64,000 bases of DNA. It comes from Manihot esculenta (taxonomy: Eukaryota; Streptophyta; Magnoliopsida; Malpighiales; Euphorbiaceae). This document shows, piece after piece, positions 31,704-41,813 of this stretch. The stretch spans positions 19,531,051 through 19,595,050 of the forward strand of contig NC_035172.2 of assembly GCF_001659605.2 (NCBI RefSeq), read 5' to 3'. The notes beneath the pieces were generated by a model, which ran no database searches, was not told the DNA's origin, and was given only the letters and a program-made list of their open reading frames with translations. The first letter of the stretch is position 1. The number at the start of each line of letters is the position of its first letter. The position numbers and the translations under genes were made by a program.

Positions 31704-33982
31704 TGTAATACCCGGCTAGACTCCGGTATCGGAATCCCTACCGTCCGGTGGGATCTCGAACGTCGGAAACCTCTAGAAGGGTAAGAACATGTTTTATAAA
31801 ATGTTTTCATGTATTTTAATGTTTTAAGTATGAAAGAAAATGAGTTTTTACATGAAAATAGTCTTAGGAGGAAAACCCAGGTTCGGCCGCCGAAAGCCAA
31901 GTTCGGCCGCCGAACATGCATGCGTTTTGGAGGCACGTTAGGCCCCCGAAAGCATGAGTTAGGGAAGTCCAGGTTCGGCCGCCGAAAGTCAAGTTCGGCC
32001 GCCGAACATTTCATGGATGCGGAGGCACATTCGGCCCCCGAACGTGGCCTGGCCAGCCACCTATAAAAGGGGCACTTAGCCGAAATGGGTGAGCTTTCTC
32101 CCATTTTCGGCCACAGCAAGCTTCCGACCTTCCCTTTACAAATCTTGTGTTCTTCCTCCAAATCTCTTCCATTTTTCTTGAGTTTTAAACTCACATTGCA
32201 AGTTTTGAGCATTTAAACCAAGTTTTGGAGCTTTGGGAACTCAGGAGCTCATTTTTGTGGATCTCCAAGTTTAGGTCGTCTCTCTCTCGATCTTCAAGAG
32301 GTAAGAGCCGATCTTAAGCTCCTTATGTGTTTTAACTAAGTTTTATGCAAGATCTATGGGTAGAAATGCATGTTAGGGTATATGTTGAGTTTATGGGTTT
32401 TGATGCTTTGATGAACAATGTAGCTTGTTTATGTGTTGTTGGAAGTGTTGTAGATGGGGTATATGTTAGTTTGAGACCCCTAGGTGTGATGTATGTGAAG
32501 TATGCATGTTTTAGAACTAGTTTTTGCATGATTTGAGCTTGGGAGGCGAAATGGGCATAGAAGAGCTGAGTTTCTGCCCTTCTGGAGAAGCTCAGGTTCG
32601 GCCGCCGAAGTGACTTTCGGCCGCCGAACCCCCTTTGTGGAGGCAGCATTCGGCTGCCGAAGTTGCCCCCGAAAAGAGACTTTCGTCTCTGTCTGGGACT
32701 TTCGGCCGCCGAAGGTGCCGCCGAAAGTGCCTGACTTTCGGATCTGTCCAGGACTTTCGGCCGCCGAAGGTGCCGCCGAAAGTGCCCTGTTCAGCCATTT
32801 CATGCATATTTCCATGTGATGTTTCAGGATGTTTTAGGGGGTTTTAGGGGGAGATTATTAGAGTTATGTTTATGTATGATTGGTCCCTCATTGGAGTCCA
32901 CCTGTGTAGGTTCGGACCCGAGGAACCGAGGACCTCAGCAGTAAGATAGCTGCTTCAGAGTCTGTAGAGCTTCAGCCAGAGGTGAGTGGAATGAACCTTA
33001 AGTTTTTAAATAAATGAAATATAACTTTTTGGAGCATGTTCATGCATCATATATGCCATGTGATATTTTAGGTTGTTTGCATTAGTATTCACAAATATGT
33101 TGCATTGCATAATATGATGTGGATGCGGATTGGCTATTGAATGATCCTCTAGTCCTCTTATGGTATGATATGATGATGATACGGTATGGATTGCCAGTGA
33201 GGCCCATTCTACGCCCCTGGACTATGTTAAGAGAAAGACCAGTGAGGCCCATTCTACGCCCCTGGCATACTGGAATGTTATGTTATGTTATGTATGTAAG
33301 AGAAAGACCAGTGAGGCCCATTCTACGCCCCTGGCACGATTGGACTATGTTGAGGACTATAGGTGACAATACCATCCTTATGTGATATGTTTGTGATGTG
33401 TTGCATCTCATGGAAGCATGAAATATTTAATATATGTTTTTTCTATTCTGCTCACTGGACTTTATAGCTCACCCCTCTCTCCTAACCCCAGATGTGCAGG
33501 TACAGGGTAGACCAGGAGGTTAGCCAGAGTATGGAAGATATGTTAATGTAATAGTTAGATTGTGGACATGACAATTGTATTATGATGTAATGTAAAAGAG
33601 TTTTAAGTTATGTTATGTAATTTGTATATTGAGGATAGAGTTGTGCTTGACCAATACAGATTGTTAATCCCACTTGTATGTACATGGTCTTTATGATATG
33701 AGATATGAGGTTATGTTTCAACCAAGCTTATGTATGATGAGATACCCCATTGGAGCATTTGATGAGGGCTCCAGTGGAGGCTATGATTATGTTTATGTTT
33801 ATGTTTATGTACAGGTTGAGCTTGGTTGTTATATGAGAATGTTTACAGGTTTATGAGTATTGTTGATCATGTATGGGATTAAACAGGATTACAGGTTATG
33901 TTAGGCTTGCTACGGGTCCCGGCGGCCTTACGCCGATCTGGATCCTAGCGCCGGTAGCGGTCCGGATTTTCGGGCTGTTACA
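31704..33982 (+). repeat. 3' LTR of Tekay copy A
   Basis: 2279 bp, the same length as the 5' LTR. Differences seen by eye are six single bases, among them CAGCC/CGGCC and TTGC/TTTC in the first cluster, CCAAAAA/CCGAAAA in the second, and three near 33440-33481. It is followed by the TSD CAGGG and copy B gag. Confidence 0.95.
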
Positions 33983-34316
33983 CAGGGCCCTGTGGAAAGG
34001 GTTGGTATTGGGGTGGTTGAGCAAACCCCGAGGCCTGAGTGCCTCCTTGAGATTCTCCAATGCCCTCTTCAGACATGCTTATACCCAGACTTCCATCCCT
34101 TCTCTGGTCAACATCCATATCATCCCCCTCAGCTGAGACTCCTCCCTGAACTGCTCCCCTTCTGCTTGTATCAAAAGACCTTCTAGGGTCCCTTGACACT
34201 CTCTCCCTACTAGATCCACAACACATTGCCCTTGGCAATGCAGGGGGACGGGCATCCATGCCCTCACTTTCTGGTGGGACTCCAGTCAATCGTGAAGATC
34301 GACGAGTACCTCGCAT
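33983..34316 (-). pseudogene. copy B gag, N-terminal part
   Basis: From the ATG at 34316 (MRGTRRSSRLTGVPPESEG) the minus strand is open to the copy A insertion at 33983, ending in the GFAQPPQYQPF region. It is nearly identical to copy C gag at 63832 downward, which shows B and C are sister elements. Its continuation lies at 24056 downward. Confidence 0.9.
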
Positions 34317-34362
34317 TCTGATTACTGAAAAACAATACATACACAAAACATCAGCATCAAAT

Positions 34363-34386
34363 GGTTCATGTGGAAACACATGAACC
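34363..34386 (-). promoter_or_regulatory. leader hairpin before gag (copy B)
   Basis: Perfect 10-bp stem (GGTTCATGTG with CACATGAACC) with loop TTTC in the sense direction, 46 nt before the gag ATG. Only the loop differs from copies A and D. Confidence 0.75.
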
Positions 34387-34600
34387 CGCATCACATACAT
34401 CACATATCATTAATGCACATGCATAAAATCATGGCATTTCACATCATTATTCATGACAGGACTCCACATCCTATCCTAGTGGACATGATTCTCCTATCCT
34501 AGTGGACATGATTCTCCTATTGTGCTTGCCTTTCTAGAACATCTATGATCCCAACACTCTCTAGGTCCGACCATATGAACCTAGGGCTCTGATATCAATC

Positions 34601-36840
34601 TGTAACGACCTGAAATTGGACTGCTACCGGCGCTAGGATCCAGATCGACTTAAGGTCACCGGGACCCGTAGCAAGCCCAACATACAACCTGTCATACCTG
34701 ATAATCCCATACATGATCATACATTTACATAAAAATTTTAAACTTTTTCATTCACCAAGCTTAACCTGTGCATGCATCATAACCATAACATAAACCCCAC
34801 ACAAGAGCCCTCATCAAATGCTCTAGTGGGACATCATATCCTACATCAAGCTTGGTTTATCATTTCTTAACATTAAAACATTTTATTACGATCATGTACA
34901 AAAGGGGATCAACATAACATTAGGGCCAAGCACAATACTAAATCTCATAACATTATTACACAATACATTACATTACAATGTCTTTCATTATTTTCTCATG
35001 TCCACATCTAACTATTACATTCATCAGACTTTTTACTCTTGCAGACTTCCTGATCTATTCCGAACTTGCAAACCTGGGGGTTAAGGGAAAGGGGTGAGCT
35101 ACTAGAGCCCAGTGAGAAGAATAGTAAAACAATATATTAAAATCCAAGCTTTCATGAAATGCATCACATCACAAACAAATCATATCAAGGATGGACTTGT
35201 CACCAATAGCCCTCTACATATCCAATAGTGCCAGGGGCGTAGAATGGGCCTCGACCTGGACTTTCTCTTAACATAACATAACATAACATAACATAACATA
35301 ACATTCCAATGTGCCAGGGGCGTAGAATGGGCCTCGACCTGGACTTTCTCTTACTCTGTGCCAGAAGCATAGAATGGGCCTCGACCTAGACTTCTGTACC
35401 ATACCATATCATATCATACTATATCGAGGACTAATGGATCATCCAACATCCATCCATATCAACATCATAGTATGCAATGCAACATATTCGTGAATTCTAA
35501 TGCAAACAACCTAGTATATATCATGGCATTCGTGATGCATGAACATGCTCGAAATTTATTTATTTTGAAACATAAAGATCCATTCTACTCACCTCAGGCT
35601 GACCCTGCAAAGACTCTGAAGTAGCTACCTCACTGCTGGGGTCCTCGGTTCCTCGGGTCCGAACCTACACAGGTGGACTCAAATGAGGGACCAAACATAC
35701 ACTAACATGACTCTAAACAACTCCTCAAAAACCCCTTAAAACACCTTAAAACACCTTAAAACAATCATAGAAAACATGCAAAGGAAGGCTGAACAGTGCA
35801 CTTTCGGCGGCAGGTTCGGCGGCCGAAATTCCCTCCAGAGCCGAAACTCAGCCACTTTCGGCAGCAGGTTCAGCGGCCGAAAGTGGTTTCAGAGCCGAAA
35901 CTCACCAACCTTCGGGGGCAGGTTTGGCGGCCGAAACTCCCCCCAGAGCCGAAAGTTCAAACTTTCGGGGGCAGGGTTCGGCAGCCAAACTGCCTCTCCC
36001 AGGCAGATTCGGCGGCCGAACATGGCTTCGACTGCCGAACCTGAGTTCTTCCAGAATGGCAGAACTCAAGCATCTTATGCACATTGCCTCCCAAACTCTC
36101 CAAACTCAAACCGTTTCAAGCAAAAACATGCATAAACACATTCTTAAGCATTTAGGGGCCTAAAACTAGCCTATACCCCTACCACATTCACATAGCAACA
36201 CATTTAACATACATTTCCTCCTAAAACCCACATAAACCCTAACATTTACAACTACTCAAATCATGCATCAAACACCCTTCAAACCCCCTCAAAACTTACT
36301 AAAAACATGAAAGAAAGGTAGGATCTACTCTTACCTCTTGAAACTCGAGAGGAGAGGCGATCCAAACTCGGAGATGGGGAAAATCGAGCTCCGGGATCTC
36401 CAAGCTTCAAAACTTCGTTCTTTGCTCAAAAATCTTCAAAACCAAGTTAAAACTTGTCAAAACTTGAAGGATTTGAGGAGAAAACACAAGATCGACAGAA
36501 GGGGTGGCAGAGACTCACCTTTCCCAAAAATAGAGAGAAAAACTCGCCCATTTTCGGACAGGGGGCCCTTTATAGATGGCTGGCCAGACGACCTTCGGAA
36601 GCCAAAAGTGCCTCCGCAACTCCACCATGTTCGGCGGCCGAACATGAGGTTCAGCGGCCGAACCTGAGTTTCTCCTCCAAAAATATTTTCTTTCAAAACT
36701 CAATTTCTTTCTTCATTAAAACCATAAAAACATGTTAAAACATTTATAAAAATATGATTTTACCCTTCTAGAGGGTTCCGACATTCGAGATTCTACCAGA
36801 AAGCAGGAATTTTGATGCTGGGGTCTAGCCGGGTATTACA
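34601..36840 (-). repeat. Tekay LTR shared by copies B and C
   Basis: A 2240-bp LTR in minus orientation (plus-strand ends TGTAACGACC and GGGTATTACA). Its 3' side, at 34586-34597, has a mutated initiator-Met PBS leading into copy B gag. Its 5' side, at 36841-36855, has the polypurine tract of copy C. It therefore serves as 3' LTR of C and 5' LTR of B. It has a TATA box (36568-36574), both near-palindrome clusters and a hairpin array (about 35229-35390). Confidence 0.9.
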
Positions 36841-36877
36841 TTCTCCCCCCCTTAAGAACATTCATCCCCGAATGTTC
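36841..36877 (-). promoter_or_regulatory. hairpin and polypurine tract (copy C)
   Basis: The complement of AAGGGGGGGAGAA borders the shared LTR. The stem GAACATTCG/TGAATGTTC around GGGA lies at 36856-36877. One stem base is changed (C to T) but still forms a G-T wobble pair. Confidence 0.8.
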
Positions 36878-36929
36878 ACCAAACAAGCATAGCAAGGCAT
36901 AACACACAAAAAACACATAGATGCTAACC

Positions 36930-39852
36930 TTAAAAGAGATGAGGGTATTGCTGAAGCATAGACTCCCGTGTCTCCCAAGTACATTCTTCTATGTTGTGGT
37001 GATTCCAAAGGACTTTCACCATCGGGATTTTCTTGTTCCTCAGCTTTCTAATCTGTGTGTCTAGGATCCGCACTGGCTCCTCAACATAAATGAGATCTCC
37101 TAGGATCTCCACATCAGGCTCACTAAGAACCTTGCCCGGATCTGACACGAACTTTCGTAACATGGAAACATGGAAAACCGGATGGATTCTTTCCATTGAT
37201 GCAGGTAAGTCCAACTTGTACGATACATTCCCGATCTTTTGCAAGGTTTCAAAGGGTCCGATGTACCGTGGAGCTAGCTTACCCTTCTTCCTAAAACGAA
37301 TCACCCCTTTCATAGGAGACACCTTGAGTAACACCAAATCTCCCTCCTGAAACTCTACAAGCTTCCTGCGGACATCTGCATAGCTTTTCTGCCGACTTAC
37401 AGCAGTCTTGATCCTTTCTCTGATGATGGGCACTACTCTGCTGGTGATCTCTACTAGCTCAGGCCCTGCTAAGGACCATTCTCCCACTTCTTCCCAGCAG
37501 ACAGGCGACCTGCACTTCCTTCCATACAAAACTTCATATGGGGCCATCCCTATGCTAGCATGATAGCTGTTATTGTAGGCAAACTCCACTAAGGGTAGAT
37601 GCTGCCTTCAAGAACAGCCAAAATCTAGCACGTACATTCTGAGCATATCTTCAATTGTCTGGATGGTCCTCTCTGACTGTCCATCAGTCTGAGGATGGAA
37701 AGCAGTGCTAAAATTTAACCTGGTACCCATAGCATTCTGCAGACTCCGCCAAAACCTGGAGGTGAACTGGGGTCCCCTATCAGACACTATTGAAACAGGA
37801 GCCCCATGCAGCCTGACCACTTCATCAACAAACACCTGTGCCAATTTGTCCACAGAATAGCTACTCCTGACAGGGATGAAGTGAGCAGATTTGGTCAGTC
37901 TGTCCATAATCACCCATATGGAGTCTAATCTGTTGGACGTTGCCGGTAACCCCACCACGAAGTCCATAGCTATATTCTCCCATTTCCACTCTAGAATCGG
38001 CAGTGGGTTAAGCATTCCAGCCGGCTTCTGATGTTCCAGCTTCACCCTCTGATATACTTCGCAAGCGGACACAAACTGTGCCACTTCTCTCTTCATAGCT
38101 GGCCATCAATAAACTCTCTTCAGATCTTGATACATCTTGGTGGCTCCAGGGTGAACACTGTATCTGGCATTATGAGCTTCCCTCATAATGTCACCTTTCA
38201 GACTCACGTCATCTGGCACATATAGTCTACTCCCATAGCGGAGGATCCCCTTGCTGTCAAATCTGAACTCTTCATTCTTGCCTGACTAAATAGTCCTGGC
38301 AATTTTTACTAACTCTGGGTCCTCATGCTGTTTCTGAGCCACTTGCTCCAGAAACACGGGTGTTACTCTCATCTGAGCTATCAAAGCACCTGTACCAGAC
38401 AACTCCAACTGTAGCCCTTCGTCAATGAGCTTGTAGAACTCCCTCACCACCGGTCTTCTCTCTGCTGTAATATGGGATAGATTGCCAAGTGATTTCCGGC
38501 TTAGGGCATCTGCCACAATATTTGCCTTACCCGGATGGTACTGAATTTTACAATCATAGTCACTGAGTAGTTCTACCCATCTTCTCTGCCTTAGGTTCAA
38601 CTCTATCTGACTCAAGATGTACTGCAAGCTCTTATGATCTGTGAAGATCTCATACTTTACCCCATAAAGGTAATGTCTCCACATCTTGAGTGCAAAGATC
38701 ATAGCCGCCATCTCTAGGTCATGTGTAGGGTAATTCAACTCGTGCTTCTTCAGCTGCCTAGAAGCATAAGCAATTACCCTCTCATTTTGCATTAACACAC
38801 AACCCAGTCTCACTCGGGACGCATCACAAAACACAGTGAAGTCTTCATTACTGGTAGGCAGAGCTAACATCGATGCTAACGTCAACCTTTTCTTCAGCTC
38901 TTCAAAACTTTCTTCACACTGTTCAGACCACACAAACTTCTGGTTCTTCTTAGTTAGTCTGGTCATAGGAGCGGCAATTTTGGAGAAGTCCTGTACAAAC
39001 CTCCTGTAGTAACCTGCCAAATCCAGAAAGCTCTTAATCTCTGTAACTGTAGTGGGTCTAGGCCAGTTAGCTACAACTTCCACCTTCTTGGGGTCCACCT
39101 CAATTCCCTGTTCTGTCACAACATGCCCCAAGAACGAGATGCTCCTTAACCAGAACTCACACTTGGAGAACTTGGCATACAAGCCATGCTCTCTCAGGGT
39201 CTGCAAAACCATCCTCAGATGATGGGCATGCTCCTCTGCATTTCTGGAATACACTAAGATATCATCAATGAAGACGATAACAAAGTGATCCAGATACTAG
39301 CTAAACACTCTGTTCATAAGATCCATGAATACTGCAGGGGCATTGGTCAGCCCAAATGGCATTACTAGGAACTCATAATGCCCATATCTGGTCCTAAAAG
39401 CCGTCTTCAGCACATCCTCTTCTCTGATCCTTAATTGATGGTACCCGGATCTCAGATCTATCTTGGAGAAACAACCTGCTCCTGCTAGCTGGTCAAATAG
39501 ATCGTCGATCCTAGGTAACGGATACTTGTTCTTAGTAGTGACTTTGTTCAACTGCCTGTAGTCGATACAAAGTCTTAAGGATCCATCCTTCTTCTTTACA
39601 AACAGCACTGGAGCACCCCAAGGTGAGGTACTCGGTCGGATGAAACCCTTGTCTACCAACTCTTGCAACTGCTCCTTTAGCTCCTTCAACTCTGCTGGTG
39701 CCATCCTGTAGGGAGGGATAGAGATTGGTCTGGTTCCAGACATTAATTCTATTTCAAACTCTATCTCCTTAGCAGGTGGTAGTCCTGGAAGCTCATCTCG
39801 GAAGACATCTGGAAACTCTCTGACCACAGGCACTGAGGCGGGCTCCCTAACC
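36930..39852 (-). pseudogene. copy C pol: RT, RNase H, integrase, chromodomain
   Basis: One minus-strand frame runs from 39852 (REPASVPVV) to the end QQYPHLF at 36930 with no frameshift but four nonsense codons: TAG at 39297-39299, TAG at 38286-38288, TGA at 38106-38108 and TGA at 37608-37610. Sister copy A has Gln, Gln, Trp and Trp there. RT ([17 protein letters not shown]), RNase H ([18 protein letters not shown]), integrase ([25 protein letters not shown]) and chromodomain are all readable. The frame continues upstream at 59434 across the X complex. Confidence 0.9.
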
Positions 39853-40039
39853 TGTAATACCCGGCTAGACTCCGGCATCAGAATTCCAACTCTCAGGCGG
39901 AATCTCCGTTGGAACTCGGAAATCTCGGATATCGGAGCCTTCTAGAAGGGTAAAATAAAGGTTTTCTAAAATGTTTTTAAGTGTTTTAAGGTTTTGAATG
40001 AGAAAGAAATTGAGTTTTGAAAGAAAAGACAAAGGAAGT
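39853..40039 (+). mobile_element. LTR X, left end
   Basis: It begins TGTAATACCCGGCTAGACTC immediately after TAACC (39848-39852), and 187 bp later the Athila LTR starts. The matching right end with the same TAACC is at 58479-59433, so X is one LTR (or one element reduced to LTR) split by 18 kb of later insertions. Confidence 0.85.
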
Positions 40040-41759
40040 GATAGAGCATAATTTAGTCCATTTTATATTAATATTATTAATGAATATTTATATGATTTCT
40101 GCTTAATTTATAGCTTTTAATATTATTTTGCAGAAAATGGTATAAAAGGACAATTTGGAGAAAATCCCCCTAAAACTGCCTTATTTGGAGCCAAGAAATA
40201 ATTGGGCAGCAAAAGGACACTTGGACCCGCACATGGATGGCACGTGGGCCCGCCAAAGCACATTCACGCCCACCTCACCATTCCCGCAGCACTCCAATTC
40301 ACTCACACATGGGCCATGCACACGGACAGCCCGTGGACCGCGCCTTCTCCACATCTCCGCATGGACCCGCCGAAGCTCCTCTCTGTACGTGGACCGCTTC
40401 GTCCACTCACGCACAACAACGTCCAAATGGCCCAACCTTGCACCATGCAACCTCCAGCGCATGGGCCAAGATCACAAATGCATGGACCCCACCAAAGCTC
40501 CTCATCACTTCACATGCACGTGGACCAATTCTCCCGCATTTGGGCCCACCCCGTCTTGCACATGACCAAGCTCAATTTACGCACGTCACAGCCCACTCAC
40601 GCACACGGGCCCGCGCTTCATCACCGCACCATGGACCAGCGCGCACACCAAACACGCACAACTCTCGCACATGGGCATGTGCATGCGTGGACAGCGTTTA
40701 GGGCATCTCTCCAGCTCTATTTAAAGAGCTCTTCAGTGGACGGACAGAAAGACAATTCAGAATTCCAATCTCTCGGCAATTCGGCAAGTTCGGCGCACAG
40801 GGCAGATTCCTCTCAATTTTCGGTTCTTTTCTTTTCCTTTTAATTTTTTGTTTTTAATTCAGCCAATGAGTGGCTGATTTCTTTAATTCTAATTGAGGAT
40901 TGGTTGAAACTAAGGTTGTTTAATGGGTTGTGAGATCTGAATATAAATTATTGTCTTTGGTTTTGTTCAATATTTATGCAATTGATGGTTTAATTACATG
41001 ATTACTTTGTTGTTTTGATCAAATTGACCACTTGATTTTAATTGCAAAGTTAATTGATTGTTAGTTGGGATTATTTTTAGTCCGTAATTGCTGGAAATAT
41101 TCTGACCTTAGAACACTTGGCGTAAAAACCAAGGAATTGCATGATCTAGCGTTATCTCCATACGTTTGGGTAGCTAGGATTGGATCTCTCTATTTCTTTA
41201 TGCAATTGACAATTGTTTTGATGCCTATGGCCCAAGGACGTTCCTTGGCAATTTGTTAATTAGTAATTAATTAGAGGACGTTCCCTAATTAATTTAATCA
41301 TAAGGAGAGACATGGTGGTGAGAAGCGTCTTCCACCCCTATAACTAATCTATTGAACAATCAAGATAATCTAAGTTTCAATGATCAACCCAAACAACCAA
41401 AGTGGATCCATATCTTCAACTAGGCTTTTCTCATATTGATTTATCCTTTTATTTTAATTATTTTCTTTCTATTATTACTCTCATTATTAGTTACTACAAT
41501 CAATCTCAAACCCCCCCCATTTTACTTTTATTGCAATTTATTTTTATTTTGCTTCCAGTTTATCTCATTTGATCCCACTTTTAGTCTTTTATCTCATCTT
41601 TAATTTATTATTGTTTCAGTTTATTTTATTGGTCTTGTTGAGAAAAATAAATAGGTAATCAATTCTCTGTGGATTCGATCCTTTCACCACTATCTGCAGT
41701 TGTAAAATTGTTGATAACCATAAAGATTATTTTTGACCGGACTCGACAACCGCGAGTCA
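40040..41759 (+). repeat. Athila 5' LTR
   Basis: 1720 bp from TGATAGAGC to GAGTCA, with a TATTTAAAG box at 40718-40726. Its middle (about 40200-40710) is GC-rich and full of CATGGACC, CACGTGG and CGCACA words. Three overlapping open frames there are a composition effect. The 3' half is shared with the solo LTR at 12818-14465. Confidence 0.9.
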
Positions 41760-41763
41760 AAAA

Positions 41764-41782
41764 TTGGCGCCGTTGCCGGGGA
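41764..41782 (+). promoter_or_regulatory. Athila primer-binding site
   Basis: TTGGCGCCGTTGCCGGGGA follows the LTR by four bases and is the usual primer site of Athila-type elements. Confidence 0.9.
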
Positions 41783-41813
41783 GTTGATTTCACTTGTTTG
41801 TTTCTTTTTTTTC

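Larger units (their letters stand above)
24057..33982 (+). mobile_element. Tekay copy A, full-length, TSD CAGGG
   Basis: A 9926-bp element with two 2279-bp LTRs, a PBS, one gag-pol frame, a polypurine tract and 5-bp CAGGG duplications at 24052-24056 and 33983-33987. It sits in the gag of copy B. The LTRs differ at only about six sites by eye, so it inserted recently. The C-terminal chromodomain and initiator-Met PBS place it in the Tekay/Del clade of chromoviruses. Two in-frame stop codons make it non-autonomous in this assembly. Confidence 0.95.
21748..34600 (-). mobile_element. Tekay copy B (5' part), split and truncated
   Basis: A minus-strand Tekay/Del element running from its PBS (34586-34597) through gag into the protease, where it is cut at 21748. 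It is interrupted by full-length copy A (24057-33982) and an Athila solo LTR (22225-23023). Its 5' LTR (34601-36840) also serves as the 3' LTR of copy C. Confidence 0.85.

Noticed and set aside
40155..40843. Three overlapping plus-strand frames rich in His, Pro and Thr
   Set aside because: They lie in the GC-rich module of an Athila LTR, upstream of and across its TATA-like box. No domain is visible.
41733..41813. Athila gag start at the first ATG of the open frame (41733)
   Set aside because: That ATG lies within the LTR, before the PBS. The ATG at 41814 after the PBS gives the expected N-terminus.
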